Positions 1 to 9,034 of a stretch of 44,567 nucleotides of DNA are shown one piece after another (the first letter of the stretch is position 1; every line of letters starts with the position of its first letter). The notes under the pieces are model-generated. The model was not told where the DNA came from. It did not search any database and was given only the letters and a program-made list of their open reading frames with translations. The position numbers and the translations under genes were made by a program. The stretch comes from Bacteroidaceae bacterium (lineage in GTDB: Bacteria; Bacteroidota; Bacteroidia; Bacteroidales; Barnesiellaceae_A), in NCBI GenBank assembly GCA_017522135.1, contig JAFXAB010000022.1, forward strand, positions 1 to 44,567, in the 5' to 3' direction.

Positions 1-166
1 CCAACGACCTCTAAGTTCTCCTTAGCTCGGTTTAAACTGACGTGACTCGTACTTACGTTCTTTATACATCTTACAATGTATCCCGTTCTGTACTATTGTC
101 TCTCTTTTATTGTTCCAATGATCTCTTTCGTTTTACTAACGCTCGTTTTACTGAGCGAAAGTGGTG
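1..166 (-). promoter_or_regulatory. Untranslated leader running off the left edge (possible rRNA leader)
   Basis: This is the transcribed region downstream of the promoter at 167-199, read leftwards. No convincing ORF lies in it. It holds several small inverted repeats: CTAAG/CTTAG at 11-25, TACAT/ATGTA at 65-80, and interleaved CTTTCG/CGAAAG and CGCTC/GAGCG arms at 125-161. A long non-coding, hairpin-rich leader behind a near-consensus promoter is the usual layout in front of Bacteroidales 16S rRNA genes. The 16S gene itself would lie outside the window, so this reading is inference. Confidence 0.4.
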
Positions 167-199
167 CAAAGATAATACCTTTTTATAATACCATCCAAA
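167..199 (-). promoter_or_regulatory. Bacteroidota-type promoter firing leftwards
   Basis: On the minus strand, TTTG (196-199) is followed after 21 bases by TATCTTTG (167-174). This matches the Bacteroidota primary-sigma consensus TTTG-N19-21-TAnnTTTG. The DNA upstream of the -33 box is very A/T rich, like an UP element. The product is not in the window. Strength and position suggest a stable-RNA operon. Confidence 0.75.
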
Positions 200-377
200 T
201 TTTTGAGGATGTTTTTTTAAAAATTTTTTCTTCGCTGTTTTCAAGCGGGTCTCTTCCCGTTTGCGAGTGCAAAGGTAAGCACGATTTTGTGCCGTTAGCA
301 AAAAATATATCATTTTTCACGCAACAAAACATGCAAACGGTTGCGTAACACTGTAATTCGCAAACTATACACATTAA

Positions 378-777
378 ATATAGAGGGGGCTTAATACCAT
401 CTGTTGTATCAAGCCATTGTTTTATATCATGGTATTTAATCATTACTTCCTCTACTTCTGTGCCTACTGCTACTATATACAGGCCTTGTTTCATGGGCAT
501 TTCGTCGAGATTTGGCTGCAGGATTGCTATATTGTCGGTGATACTGTACAGCTCGTTGGGCATAAGCTTTATCGTGAACAATTTGCCATCGCAACCCGAT
601 ATGGGGATTTGTGCTTCGGGGTACTCCAATGCTTTCTTTTGTCCGCGCTCCGATGTTGGCATCTTCTATGATTACATCCCATAGTGACAAACAATCTCCA
701 AAGACTTCATTACCTGTCGAAGTGACGCTTTGAGTGATGGTAACTGCTATGCCAAAACATATTTGCCAAATTTTGGA
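378..777 (-). pseudogene. Frameshifted remnant of a small exported protein
   Basis: On the minus strand a protein-like frame runs from 777, just after a stop at 778-780. It begins SKIWQICFGIAVTITQ, which looks like a secretion signal, and continues through GNEVFGDC and SLWDVIIEDANIGARTKE. Near 635 the sensible reading moves to another frame (EYPEAQIPISGCDGKLF ... GLYIVAVGTEVEEVMIK). That frame stays open to 183, but its last part looks non-coding. Two frames are needed and no ATG precedes the signal-like part, where a start codon seems to have decayed. I do not recognise the family. The GLYIVAVGTEVEEVMIK stretch faintly resembles the last strands of a T9SS sorting domain. Confidence 0.5.
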
Positions 778-870
778 TTACGGGAGATAGGGGCAGATTT
801 TATCAAATATCCTTAGGTTGGTAGTGTAAAGGTGTAGAGAAGGTATTGGTATCGGACACTAATAATACAT

Positions 871-905
871 AAAAGCCCTGCATTCGGGTGAATACAGGGC
901 TTTTT
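871..905 (-). terminator. Terminator of the ribosomal protein cluster
   Basis: An 11-bp stem (875-885 with 890-900, one G-U pair) closes on a 4-base loop. On the minus strand it is followed by TTTT. It lies 18 bases past the rplQ stop codon. A T-run on the plus-strand side as well means it could work in both directions. Confidence 0.85.
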
Positions 906-922
906 CTTTATAATGAATAATA

Positions 923-1387
923 TTACTCGGCAGCGGGAGCCTCAGGGGCGGGAGCTTCAACAGCGGCTGATTTTTTAGAGCGACGTGTGCGAGTAGCTTT
1001 CTTCTCGGCTTTCTCTTTGAGCATGTTTTCGTTGTAGTCTACCAACTCGATCAAACAAGTTGCAGCGTTGTCACCAAGACGGTGACCGGTCTTGAGGATA
1101 CGAGTGTAACCTCCGGGGCGGTCGCCTACCTTAGCAGCTACTTCTTTGAACAACTCTGTTACAGCGTATTTGTTTTGGAGGTAGCTGAAAACTACACGGC
1201 GAGAAGCGGTTGTATCTTCTTTAGCTTTTGTAATGAGGGGTTCAACGTACACTCTCAAGGCTTTGGCTTTGGCCAAAGTTGTAAAGATTCTTTTGTGAAG
1301 AATCAACGATGATGCCATGTTTGACAAAAGCGCATCGCGGTGAGATTTGGTACGACCCAAGTGATTGAATTTTTTATTGTGTCTCAT
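923..1387 (-). CDS. rplQ: 50S ribosomal protein L17
   Basis: L17 binds 23S rRNA near the peptide exit tunnel of the large subunit. The 154-residue product begins with the family signature [17 protein letters not shown], which fixes the start. The core ends near residue 125. It is followed by a basic stretch (TRTRRSKK) and a tail rich in Ala, Pro and Glu that makes it longer than the E. coli protein (127 residues). Extended tails are common in Bacteroidota L17. It is the last gene of the cluster, 4 bases after rpoA and directly before the terminator. Confidence 0.97.
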   Translation of the reverse strand: MRHNKKFNHLGRTKSHRDALLSNMASSLILHKRIFTTLAKAKALRVYVEPLITKAKEDTTASRRVVFSYLQNKYAVTELFKEVAAKVGDRPGGYTRILKTGHRLGDNAATCLIELVDYNENMLKEKAEKKATRTRRSKKSAAVEAPAPEAPAAE

Positions 1388-1391
1388 CGTT

Positions 1392-2384
1392 TTACTCTTT
1401 ATCTAATTTATACTTAGAGGTATCCATTCCGAAGGAGAGGTTGAGGCTGGCCAACATCTCATCGAGTTCAGTAAGTGATTTTTTACCGAAGTTGCGGAAC
1501 TTGAGAAGGTCGGTTTTGTTGTAAACTACCAACTCACCCAATGTTTCAACATCGGCCGACTTCAAGCAGTTAAGTGCACGTACAGAAAGCCCCATGTCGA
1601 CGAGTTTCTTTTGGAGGAGCTGACGAGTGCGGAGTACTTCTTCGTCAAACTCTTCGCTACCGTCGGCATCAGAAGCTTCGAGAGTTATCTTCTCGTCAGA
1701 GAAGAGCATGAAGTGGTGGATGAGGATTTTGGCGGCTTCTTTGAGAGCCTCTTTGGGATGGATTGAACCGTCGGTTGTAATTTCTAATGTGAGTTTCTCG
1801 TAGTCGGTCTTTTGCTCTACGCGGAAGTCTTCGCGAGTGTACTTGACATTGCGAATGGGCGTAAAGATAGAGTCGATAGCAATTACATCGATAGCATCGT
1901 TGGGGGTGCGGTTTTCGTCAGCGGGGACGTAGCCACGGCCCTTGTTGATGGTGAGTTCGATGTTGAAACTTGCGTTTGCATCGAGATGGCAAATTACCAA
2001 TTCGGGGTTAAGTACTTCAAATCCTGTAAGCGACTTGCTGATGTCGCCAGCCTTGAATATATCTGTACCCGACACGCTGATAGAGACTTTTTCGTTCTCG
2101 ATTTCTTCGACGATTTGTTTGAATCTCACCTTTTTGAGGTTGAGAATGATGTTGGTAACATCTTCTATTACTCCGGGTATTGAGGAGAACTCGTGTTTAA
2201 CACCGTCGATGCGAATCGAAGTAATAGCAAAGCCTTCGAGCGAGTTAAGGAGTATACGGCGCAAAGCGTTACCGATTGTAACGGCATAGCCGGGCTCCAA
2301 AGGACGGAACTCAAACTTACCAAAGAAGTTATCCGCCTCCAGCATCAATACTTTGTCAGGTTTTTGAAATGCTAAAATTGCCAT
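1392..2384 (-). CDS. rpoA: RNA polymerase alpha subunit
   Basis: Alpha dimerises to start RNA polymerase assembly and contacts upstream promoter DNA. The 330-residue length matches the family (E. coli 329). The N-terminal assembly domain includes [15 protein letters not shown] flexible acidic linker near residues 235-250 leads to a C-terminal helix-hairpin-helix domain with [10 protein letters not shown] and [13 protein letters not shown], including the arginine that in E. coli (R265) contacts UP-element DNA. It sits between rpsD and rplQ as in most bacterial alpha operons, so its supply is tied to that of ribosomal proteins. Confidence 0.98.
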   Translation of the reverse strand: MAILAFQKPDKVLMLEADNFFGKFEFRPLEPGYAVTIGNALRRILLNSLEGFAITSIRIDGVKHEFSSIPGVIEDVTNIILNLKKVRFKQIVEEIENEKVSISVSGTDIFKAGDISKSLTGFEVLNPELVICHLDANASFNIELTINKGRGYVPADENRTPNDAIDVIAIDSIFTPIRNVKYTREDFRVEQKTDYEKLTLEITTDGSIHPKEALKEAAKILIHHFMLFSDEKITLEASDADGSEEFDEEVLRTRQLLQKKLVDMGLSVRALNCLKSADVETLGELVVYNKTDLLKFRNFGKKSLTELDEMLASLNLSFGMDTSKYKLDKE

Positions 2385-2395
2385 TTGACTACTTA

Positions 2396-3001
2396 TTATT
2401 TAGAATACAACTCAACAATCGCTTGTTCCTTAATGTTCTCGGGGATGTCGGCACGCTCGGGGAGGTGTAACAATTTACCGCTCTTAGTAGCCTCGTCCCA
2501 CTCTATCCAAGGATATTTGCTGTGGTTGAAACCAGCCAAAGAATCGGCAATAACCTCGAGAGATTTAGATTTTTCGCGAACTCCGACAACTTCGCCGGGT
2601 TTCACAGAGTAAGATGCGATGTTAACAACTTTACCATTCACAACGATGTGACGGTGGAGCACTAATTGACGGGCAGCAGCACGAGTGGGAGCGATACCCA
2701 AGCGGTATACTACATTGTCGAGACGTGCTTCGAGAAGTTGAAGGAGTACCTCACCGGTGATACCTTTCTTGCGAGATGCTCTCTCGAAGAGGTTGCGGAA
2801 TTGTTTTTCAAGCACACCATAGGTGTATTTGGCTTTTTGTTTCTCACGAAGCTGTATACCATACTCAGATGTTTTGCGACGTCTGTTTACGCCGTGTTGA
2901 CCGGGAGGATAGTTCTTCTTAGAGAGAACTTTGTCGGGGCCATAAATAGCTTCGCCGAATTTACGAGCGATTTTGGTTTTAGGTCCGGTATATCTTGCCA
3001 T
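2396..3001 (-). CDS. rpsD: 30S ribosomal protein S4
   Basis: S4 is a primary 16S rRNA binder that nucleates assembly of the 30S body. The 201-residue product starts [19 protein letters not shown] and carries an S4 RNA-binding domain around residues 90-155 ([20 protein letters not shown]). The N-terminus lacks the zinc-binding cysteines seen in some S4 forms. A 126-base gap separates it from rpsK, unusually wide for this cluster, and that gap has an inverted repeat. S4 is a known translational autoregulator in other bacteria, so the gap may be a control site; that is inference. Confidence 0.98.
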   Translation of the reverse strand: MARYTGPKTKIARKFGEAIYGPDKVLSKKNYPPGQHGVNRRRKTSEYGIQLREKQKAKYTYGVLEKQFRNLFERASRKKGITGEVLLQLLEARLDNVVYRLGIAPTRAAARQLVLHRHIVVNGKVVNIASYSVKPGEVVGVREKSKSLEVIADSLAGFNHSKYPWIEWDEATKSGKLLHLPERADIPENIKEQAIVELYSK

Positions 3002-3055
3002 TTCTAAAAATTTTAAATTTTGAATTTTGTCTCGAACCGGGAAGAGTGCAGCCGC

Positions 3056-3082
3056 GATTGCAGAGAGGAGATTAGTGCAATC
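3056..3082 (-). promoter_or_regulatory. Inverted repeat in the rpsK-rpsD gap
   Basis: GATTGCA (3056-3062) and TGCAATC (3076-3082) form a perfect 7-bp inverted repeat around a 13-base loop. It lies in the 126-base non-coding gap just upstream of rpsD. It has no T-run, so it is not a plain terminator. An S4-responsive leader or an RNA processing site are possible roles, but none is shown. Confidence 0.35.
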
Positions 3083-3127
3083 TATTCACTATTCGGGATT
3101 CTGTTACTAAATACTGAGTTTGTTTTA

Positions 3128-3517
3128 TTATACTCTTCTTCTTTTGGGAGGACGGCAACCGTTGTGAGGAAGCGGAGTAACGTCGATAATTTCTGTTACT
3201 TCGATACCTGCACCGTGGATAGTACGGATAGCTGATTCACGGCCGTTACCGGGTCCTTTTACATAGGCTTTAACTTTGCGAAGACCGAGGTCAAATGCGA
3301 TTTTGGCACAATCTTGAGCTGCCATTTGTGCAGCGTAGGGAGTGTTTTTCTTTGAACCACGGAAGCCCATTTTACCTGCCGATGACCAAGAGATAACTTG
3401 ACCCTCACCATTGGCAAGCGATACGATAATGTTGTTGAACGAAGAGTGGATGTGTACTTGTCCTACTGCATCGACTTTAACATTTCTCTTCTTTGTTGCG
3501 ACTGTCTTTTTTGCCAT
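3128..3517 (-). CDS. rpsK: 30S ribosomal protein S11
   Basis: S11 forms part of the 30S platform near the mRNA exit channel. The 129-residue protein has the conserved [13 protein letters not shown] strand, [17 protein letters not shown], and the basic C-terminal end [13 protein letters not shown]. The start follows rpsM by 9 bases. N-terminal Lys/Arg-rich residues ([12 protein letters not shown]) form the usual disordered extension. Confidence 0.98.
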   Translation of the reverse strand: MAKKTVATKKRNVKVDAVGQVHIHSSFNNIIVSLANGEGQVISWSSAGKMGFRGSKKNTPYAAQMAAQDCAKIAFDLGLRKVKAYVKGPGNGRESAIRTIHGAGIEVTEIIDVTPLPHNGCRPPKRRRV

Positions 3518-3526
3518 AGTTACTTA

Positions 3527-3907
3527 TTATTTAGTAGCTTTTTTCTTGTTAGCAACTGTTTTCTTCTTACCCTTACGTGTACGGGCGTTGTTTTTGGTGC
3601 TTTGACCACGCACGGGCAAGCCGATACGGTGACGTATACCACGATAGCAACCGATATCCATGAGACGTTTGATATTGAGTTGTACTTCTGTACGGAGATC
3701 ACCCTCTACTTTGTACTCTGAGCCAATAATCTCACGAATCTTAGCAGCCTCGGCATCTGTCCAATCTTTTACCTTGGTTGCTTTGTTTACGCCGGCCTTG
3801 TCCAAAATGGTCTTGGCTGCGCTGCGACCTATACCGTAGATATAGGTCAAGGCTATTTCGCCTTGCTTGTTTTGCGGCAAGTCTACACCAACAATTCTTA
3901 CTGCCAT
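3527..3907 (-). CDS. rpsM: 30S ribosomal protein S13
   Basis: S13 sits in the 30S head and makes intersubunit bridges to the 50S central protuberance. The 126-residue product starts [20 protein letters not shown] and has a helix-two-turn-helix region with [12 protein letters not shown]. The C-terminal tail ([17 protein letters not shown]) reaches towards P-site tRNA. The order infA-rpmJ-rpsM-rpsK-rpsD-rpoA-rplQ is the standard alpha operon. Confidence 0.98.
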   Translation of the reverse strand: MAVRIVGVDLPQNKQGEIALTYIYGIGRSAAKTILDKAGVNKATKVKDWTDAEAAKIREIIGSEYKVEGDLRTEVQLNIKRLMDIGCYRGIRHRIGLPVRGQSTKNNARTRKGKKKTVANKKKATK

Positions 3908-3945
3908 ATTATATTACTTTTTTTGATTTTGCAAAAATAATAAAA

Positions 3946-4062
3946 TTATCCCTGACGTTGTTTATATTTGGGATTTTTCTTGTTAATTACATACAAGCGA
4001 CCTTTGCGACGTACGATTTTGCTGTCGGCTGTGCGCTTTTTGATAGATGCTCTTACTTTCAT
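3946..4062 (-). CDS. rpmJ: 50S ribosomal protein L36, zinc-free form
   Basis: Reading the minus strand from the ATG at 4062 gives 38 residues: it begins [15 protein letters not shown] and ends NPKYKQRQG, followed by TAA. It lies between infA and rpsM, the expected place. In the classical form three cysteines and a histidine bind zinc. Here the corresponding positions are Thr11, Ser14, Asn27 and Tyr33, so this is the 'C-minus' type that does not hold zinc, as is usual in Bacteroidales. L36 stabilises rRNA folding near the GTPase centre. Confidence 0.96.
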   Translation of the reverse strand: MKVRASIKKRTADSKIVRRKGRLYVINKKNPKYKQRQG

Positions 4063-4077
4063 GTCGTTATGTATTTT

Positions 4078-4296
4078 TTATTTATATCTAAAAGCAATTC
4101 TTCCTTTGGTAAGGTCGTAGGGCGACATTTCTACTCGCACTTTGTCACCGGGGAGGATGCGAATATAGTGCATGCGCATCTTTCCTGAGATGTGAGCTGT
4201 TATTTCATGCCCGTTTTCAAGTTCCACACGGAACATGGCGTTTGACAACGCTTCTACGATGATACCGTCTTGTTCTATTGCTGCTTGTTTTGCCAT
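4078..4296 (-). CDS. infA: Translation initiation factor IF-1
   Basis: IF-1 binds the 30S A site during initiation and helps IF-2 and IF-3. The protein is a single 72-residue OB fold, the usual length. Conserved segments are [38 protein letters not shown] and [21 protein letters not shown]. It lies 13 bases downstream of map and directly upstream of rpmJ. Confidence 0.98.
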   Translation of the reverse strand: MAKQAAIEQDGIIVEALSNAMFRVELENGHEITAHISGKMRMHYIRILPGDKVRVEMSPYDLTKGRIAFRYK

Positions 4297-4309
4297 ATAA
4301 TTAATGTAG

Positions 4310-5098
4310 TTAAATGCTGTTTTCTCCTAAAACTTCTTCGATATAATCGAATGACGATAATATTTCGGCAGGCTGTCCTTCTTGAGTTATTGCTACTGTG
4401 TGCTCGTAGTGTGCCGAGGGCTTACGATCGCGTGTGCGAGCTGTCCAGCCATCACGTTCTATCACTACGTTGCGCGACCCGAGGTTTATCATAGGCTCTA
4501 TGGCGATGCACATTCCTTTTTTGAGGAGGGCACCACATCCGCGACGTCCATAATTGGGCACTTCGGGATCTTCGTGCAACTTGCGACCTATTCCGTGTCC
4601 GATAAACTCTCGCACTACCGAATAACCACGGGCTTCGCAATATGTTTGCACAGCATTTGAAATATCTCCTATACGGTTGCCGGCCATGGCCTTTTCGATA
4701 CCTTGGTATAGCGACTCCTTTGTTGTGCGAAGGAGGGCCATTACCTCGGGAGCTACATTCCCCACCGGGAATGTATAGGCCGAGTCGCCGTTGTAACCTT
4801 TTACTATAGCTCCGCAATCGATAGAGACGATGTCACCGTCACGAAGCACATAGCTCGAGGGAAATCCATGCACGATATTTTCATTGACCGAGATACAGAG
4901 TGTGAAGGGAAAGCCTCCATATCCTTTGAAACCCGGTATACCACCATTGTCACGGATATACTGCTCGGCAATCTGGTCAAGACGCAGGGTAGTAATGCCC
5001 GGGGCTATCCACCGGGCTATCTCGCCCAGTGTTTTGCCCACGAGTGTATTACTTTCTCGCATCAAGGCTATTTCTTCGTCCGTTTTAAGATAAATCAT
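4310..5098 (-). CDS. map: Type I methionine aminopeptidase
   Basis: This cytosolic metalloprotease removes the initiator methionine from nascent proteins. The 262-residue pita-bread fold has all five metal ligands: Asp94 (SIDCGA), Asp105 (GDSAYTF), His168 ([14 protein letters not shown]), Glu201 (AIEPMI) and Glu232 (YEHTVAI). It has no N-terminal zinc-finger extension, as expected for a bacterial type Ia enzyme. It follows secY by 12 bases, so maturation of the first residue is co-expressed with ribosome and translocon production. Confidence 0.98.
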   Translation of the reverse strand: MIYLKTDEEIALMRESNTLVGKTLGEIARWIAPGITTLRLDQIAEQYIRDNGGIPGFKGYGGFPFTLCISVNENIVHGFPSSYVLRDGDIVSIDCGAIVKGYNGDSAYTFPVGNVAPEVMALLRTTKESLYQGIEKAMAGNRIGDISNAVQTYCEARGYSVVREFIGHGIGRKLHEDPEVPNYGRRGCGALLKKGMCIAIEPMINLGSRNVVIERDGWTARTRDRKPSAHYEHTVAITQEGQPAEILSSFDYIEEVLGENSI

Positions 5099-5110
5099 CT
5101 TTAACGCCTA

Positions 5111-6430
5111 TTAATAACCTGCACGACCTTTTATTTTACCCGACTTCATGAGACCATCATAATGGTGCATCATGAGATGGCTCTCTATTTGTTGAAGAGT
5201 ATCGAGCACTACACCTACCAAGATGAGCAACGATGTTCCACCAAAGAATTGAGAGAACTCGGCACTCACGCCGGCTGCTTGAGCAAAGGCGGGAAGAATA
5301 GCTACAATGGCGAGGAAGATAGATCCGGGCATTGTGATACGCGACATAATAGAGTCAAGGTATTCAGCTGTTTTCTTACCGGGTTTGATACCGGGGATAA
5401 AGCCGTTGTTCTGCTTCATATTTTCGGCCATTTGAGTAGGTTGTACTGTTATGGCTGTGTAGAAGTAGGTAAAGGCTATAATCAACACCGCAAAGATTGC
5501 GTTGTACCAGAAACCAGTCATCGACATGAATGAACGGAAGAATGCTGAGCTTGCAGCCTCGGCGTTGAATCCGGCGATGGTAATAGGAATAAACATGATG
5601 GCTTGGGCAAAAATGATAGGCATTACACCTGCAGTATTTACCTTAAGGGGTATATACTGTCTTGCGCCACCATATTGTTTGTTACCTACGATACGCTTGG
5701 CATATTGTACGGGTACTTTACGTACACCTTGTACAAGCATGATTGCCAAAGCGATAACCAAGAGCAGGAATACTATTTCGACCAAGAAAATAACCAATCC
5801 ACCTTGTTGTGAAGTGAATCGATTGGTAAACTCTTGAGCGAGAGCCAAGGGAAGGCGTGCGATGATACCGATGAGGATGATAAAGGAAATACCGTTACCA
5901 ATACCGCGGTCGGTAATGCGCTCACCAAGCCACATGATAAACATACTGCCTGCAGCCAAAACGATTGTAGAAACAACCAAGAACGCCCAACCTTCGGGGA
6001 AGGCGGCACCCATTTGCACTCTGAGGTTGACGAGGTATGCAGGACCTTGCAACAAAAGAATGAGCACAGTGAGGTAGCGTGTGTATTGGTTGAGTTTCAT
6101 TCGGCCACTTTCGCCTTCACGTTGCATTTTTTGGAACGAAGGCAAAACCATGCCGAGCAATTGTATCACAATCGAAGCGGTAATGTAAGGCATGATACCC
6201 AATGCAAATATAGAAGCATTAGAAAATGCACCACCCGAGAACATGTCGAGGAGTTGCATCAAGCCACCGCTTGTTTGTGAGCGCAATGCATCGAGCTGAA
6301 GGGGGTCGACACCGGGAAGGACCACGAATGATCCTACCCGATATACGAGTACCAAAAGGATTGTCGAGATAATTCGCTTGCGCAAATCTTCGATTTTCCA
6401 GATATTTTTTAAGGTTTTAATAGCTCCCAT
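5111..6430 (-). CDS. secY: Protein translocase subunit SecY
   Basis: SecY is the channel of the SecYEG translocon in the inner membrane. The 439-residue product has about ten membrane segments, a plug region after GSFVVLPGVDP, and the conserved cytoplasmic loop KRIVGNKQYGGARQYIPLKVN. TM7 includes the GVMPIIFAQA segment. It lies between rplO and map, as in the usual spc operon, and starts 5 bases after the rplO stop. Adenylate kinase, which follows secY in many Firmicutes and proteobacteria, is absent here. Confidence 0.98.
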   Translation of the reverse strand: MGAIKTLKNIWKIEDLRKRIISTILLVLVYRVGSFVVLPGVDPLQLDALRSQTSGGLMQLLDMFSGGAFSNASIFALGIMPYITASIVIQLLGMVLPSFQKMQREGESGRMKLNQYTRYLTVLILLLQGPAYLVNLRVQMGAAFPEGWAFLVVSTIVLAAGSMFIMWLGERITDRGIGNGISFIILIGIIARLPLALAQEFTNRFTSQQGGLVIFLVEIVFLLLVIALAIMLVQGVRKVPVQYAKRIVGNKQYGGARQYIPLKVNTAGVMPIIFAQAIMFIPITIAGFNAEAASSAFFRSFMSMTGFWYNAIFAVLIIAFTYFYTAITVQPTQMAENMKQNNGFIPGIKPGKKTAEYLDSIMSRITMPGSIFLAIVAILPAFAQAAGVSAEFSQFFGGTSLLILVGVVLDTLQQIESHLMMHHYDGLMKSGKIKGRAGY

Positions 6431-6435
6431 TTTGA

Positions 6436-6882
6436 TTAGAGTTTAACAGCTGTTCCACCAGCGGCAACAATAGCAGCTTCGGCTGTCTTAGAGAATGCGT
6501 GAGCTGTTACTGTGAGGGCTACTGAAATAGCACCGTTAGCAAGAATTTTGATGCGTTGTTTTGAAGAGGTAAGACCGGCTTCAACAAGGGTTTGAACATT
6601 GATTTCTTGCAAGTTGCGGCTTTCGGCAAGAGCTTGCAAAGTATCGAGGTTGATAGCCTTGTATTCAACGCGATTAATATTCTTGAAACCAAATTTGGGG
6701 ACACGGCGTTGCAAGGGCATTTGACCACCCTCGAATCCGATTTTACGTTTGTAACCCGAGCGTTGCTTAGCACCTTTGTGACCACGGGTAGAAGTACCAC
6801 CCATGCCCGAACCGGGACCACGGCCAATGCGTTTGCGAGAGAAGGTTGAACCTTCGGCGGGTTTTAAGTTACTCAAATCCAT
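6436..6882 (-). CDS. rplO: 50S ribosomal protein L15
   Basis: L15 is a late assembly protein of the 50S subunit. Its 148 residues begin with MDLSNLKPAEGSTFSRKRIGR. A glycine/arginine-rich N-terminal extension (GRGPGSGMGGTSTRGHKGAK) threads into 23S rRNA, and a globular C-terminal domain starts near residue 60. It precedes secY and follows rpmD after 33 bases. Confidence 0.98.
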   Translation of the reverse strand: MDLSNLKPAEGSTFSRKRIGRGPGSGMGGTSTRGHKGAKQRSGYKRKIGFEGGQMPLQRRVPKFGFKNINRVEYKAINLDTLQALAESRNLQEINVQTLVEAGLTSSKQRIKILANGAISVALTVTAHAFSKTAEAAIVAAGGTAVKL

Positions 6883-6915
6883 ATTAGTGATGATTTAAAA
6901 GTTCGGTGGATAAAA

Positions 6916-7092
6916 TTAGTCAACGATAGCAACCAAATGCTTTACTTTAGCAACCATACCAAGAATAGCGGGAGTTGCATTGTGCTCAACGACACGTCCC
7001 ATGCGGGTCAAGCCGAGTGCATCGAGAGTGCGACGTTGATTTTGGGGGCATTTGATTCTGCTCTTTACTTGTTTAATTTTGATAGTTTCCAT
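6916..7092 (-). CDS. rpmD: 50S ribosomal protein L30
   Basis: L30 is a small 50S protein on the solvent side. I place the start at the ATG at 7092 (METIKIKQVKSRIKCPQNQ, 58 residues), which fits the family. An in-frame ATG at 7107 overlaps the rpsE stop codon (TAATG), but the bases after it contain GGAGGA, a ribosome binding site at proper distance from the 7092 start. The central motif RRTLDALGLTRMGRVVEHN is typical of the family. Confidence 0.95.
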   Translation of the reverse strand: METIKIKQVKSRIKCPQNQRRTLDALGLTRMGRVVEHNATPAILGMVAKVKHLVAIVD

Positions 7093-7106
7093 TATGTACT
7101 CCTCCA

Positions 7107-7625
7107 TTAGCCTTTAAAGACTGTTTCCATCGACACTCCACGGTTTTGAGCAACCATAGAAGCATCTCTCAACTCAGACAAAGCAGCGATTGTGGCCTTA
7201 ACCAAGTTGTGGGGGTTAGACGAACCTTTTGATTTAGCAAGCACGTCGGTAACACCAACGCTTTCCAATACGGCACGCATAGCACCACCGGCTTTCACAC
7301 CGGTACCGTGAGATGCAGGCTTAATGTATACTCGCGCACCACCAAATTTGGCGTATTGATCGTGGGGGATAGTACCTTTGAGCACGGGAACCTTGATAAG
7401 GTTTTTCTTGGCTGCTTCTACACCTTTGGCAATAGCAGCAGTTACTTCACCGGCTTTACCGAGACCCCAACCCACAATACCGTTTTCGTTACCTACAACT
7501 ACGATGGCCGAGAAAGTGAATGTACGACCACCCTTTGTTACTTTGGTAACACGGTTGATAGCGACCAAACGGTCTTTGAGTTCGAGGTCGCTAGTTGATT
7601 TTACTCTGTTGTTTTTTACTGCCAT
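7107..7625 (-). CDS. rpsE: 30S ribosomal protein S5
   Basis: S5 takes part in decoding accuracy and mRNA unwinding at the 30S entry site. The 172-residue product has a double-stranded RNA binding domain (residues about 15-80, with [21 protein letters not shown]) followed by the S5 C-terminal fold with [16 protein letters not shown]. It lies between rplR and rpmD. Its stop region supplies the ribosome binding site of rpmD. Confidence 0.98.
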   Translation of the reverse strand: MAVKNNRVKSTSDLELKDRLVAINRVTKVTKGGRTFTFSAIVVVGNENGIVGWGLGKAGEVTAAIAKGVEAAKKNLIKVPVLKGTIPHDQYAKFGGARVYIKPASHGTGVKAGGAMRAVLESVGVTDVLAKSKGSSNPHNLVKATIAALSELRDASMVAQNRGVSMETVFKG

Positions 7626-7630
7626 AATGA

Positions 7631-7972
7631 TTAAAATTTAAGTCCACCGTTACGGGCGGCATCAGCCAATTCTTTAATTCTTCCGTGATAGAGGTATCCG
7701 TTGCGGTCAAAAACGACAGTTGTGATACCAGCTTCTTGTGCTTTCTTGGCAATCTCAGCACCTACTTGAGCAGCTTGCTCTTTCTTGTTGCCACCTTCAA
7801 TACCACGTGAAGATGCTGCAACGAGAGTCTTACCGGCCAAATCGTCGATGAGTTGTACGTAGATTTGCTTATTGCTTCTGAAAACAGTCATACGGGGACG
7901 TTGGGCAGTACCCGAGATTCTACCGCGAATACGCGTTTTTATCTTCAGTCTTCTTTCTATTTTCGTTGTCAT
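7631..7972 (-). CDS. rplR: 50S ribosomal protein L18
   Basis: L18 binds 5S rRNA and helps attach it to the 50S central protuberance. The 113-residue protein starts with the basic [19 protein letters not shown] and contains [19 protein letters not shown] and the C-terminal [20 protein letters not shown]. It follows rplF after 21 bases and precedes rpsE. Confidence 0.98.
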   Translation of the reverse strand: MTTKIERRLKIKTRIRGRISGTAQRPRMTVFRSNKQIYVQLIDDLAGKTLVAASSRGIEGGNKKEQAAQVGAEIAKKAQEAGITTVVFDRNGYLYHGRIKELADAARNGGLKF

Positions 7973-7993
7973 GATAATACCGTTTTACATGTT

Positions 7994-8551
7994 TTACTTA
8001 GCACCTGCCGACTTACCAGACTTACGACGTACAATTTCGCCAGCGAAACGAATACCTTTACCTTTGTAGGGCTCGGGCTTACGCAAAGAGCGAATCTTGG
8101 CACATACTTGGCCAAGGAGTTGCTTGTCGTATGACTCCAAAGTAATCATGGGGTTTTTATTTCTCTCTGTTTTGGCTTCAACCTTAATCTCGGCGGGGAG
8201 TTTAATAACGATAGTGTGTGAGAAACCGAGTGAAAGCTCAAGAACTTGACCGTTACTTTGAGCACGGTAACCAACACCTACCAACTCCATTTCTTTCTTG
8301 TAACCTTCCGATACACCAACTACCATATTGTTGATGAGCGCACGGTACAAGCCATGTAAAGAGCGGTTTTGTTTCTCATCATCGGCACGAGATACTTCTA
8401 CGTGACCATTTTCAACTTTAACAGTGATTGAAGGCGCTACTGCTTGTTTGAGTTCACCTTTGGGACCCTTGACAGTAACTACGTTTTCGCTGTCAACAGC
8501 TACTGTTACTCCGGCGGGGAGAGCTATGGGCAATTTTCCTATTCTACTCAT
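7994..8551 (-). CDS. rplF: 50S ribosomal protein L6
   Basis: L6 lies near the sarcin-ricin loop and the factor-binding site of the 50S subunit. The 185 residues form two related domains. MSRIGKLPIALPAGVTV opens the first; the second has the rRNA-binding GKGIRFAGEIVRRKSGKSA near the C-terminus. The length is slightly above E. coli (177). It sits between rpsH and rplR in the spc order. Confidence 0.98.
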   Translation of the reverse strand: MSRIGKLPIALPAGVTVAVDSENVVTVKGPKGELKQAVAPSITVKVENGHVEVSRADDEKQNRSLHGLYRALINNMVVGVSEGYKKEMELVGVGYRAQSNGQVLELSLGFSHTIVIKLPAEIKVEAKTERNKNPMITLESYDKQLLGQVCAKIRSLRKPEPYKGKGIRFAGEIVRRKSGKSAGAK

Positions 8552-8569
8552 AATTATTCCTCCTGAAGA

Positions 8570-8965
8570 TTAATAGATGTAACACAATACTTCGCCACCT
8601 ATTTTCAACTCGCGGGCTTCCTTGTCGGTCATAACGCCCTTAGAAGTAGAGAGGATAGCTATACCCAAACCATTCAATACACGAGGCATGTCTTTATAGC
8701 CTGTGTAACGACGCAAACCAGGTGTTGAAACGCGCTCAAGTTTCTTGATAGCGTTTACCTTGTTTACCGGATCATACTTCAAGGCAATCTTGATTGTGCC
8801 TTGTACGCCTTCTTCTACAATCTTGTAGTTCAAGATGTAACCTTTTTCAAAAAGGATTTTGGTGATTTCCTTCTTCAAGTTCGAAGCGGGAACCTCAACG
8901 ACTCTGTGTTGAGCCTTGATGGCGTTTCTCACTCGGGTGAGGTAATCTGCAATAGGATCTGTCAT
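8570..8965 (-). CDS. rpsH: 30S ribosomal protein S8
   Basis: S8 is a primary binder of the 16S rRNA central domain and, in E. coli, the translational repressor of the spc operon. The 131-residue product starts MTDPIADYLTRVRNAIKA and ends GGEVLCYIY. It includes STSKGVMTDKEAREL, the rRNA-contact motif. I saw no copy of an S8 binding hairpin in front of rplE, so autoregulation here is unproven. Confidence 0.98.
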   Translation of the reverse strand: MTDPIADYLTRVRNAIKAQHRVVEVPASNLKKEITKILFEKGYILNYKIVEEGVQGTIKIALKYDPVNKVNAIKKLERVSTPGLRRYTGYKDMPRVLNGLGIAILSTSKGVMTDKEARELKIGGEVLCYIY

Positions 8966-9034
8966 AATTGTTTTGTTTTAAATTGATCTGGCCATCCAGA
9001 CAATATTTAACACTAAAAAAAATAAAAGTTTTTC

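Noticed and set aside
76..348. A 90-residue plus-strand frame with hydrophobic start
   Set aside because: It lies over the promoter and leader region, with T-rich composition that gives false membrane-like sequence. No RBS or homology is visible.
3946..4062. Cysteine-free L36 as a defective gene
   Set aside because: The C-minus form is normal for Bacteroidales; length and other residues are intact.
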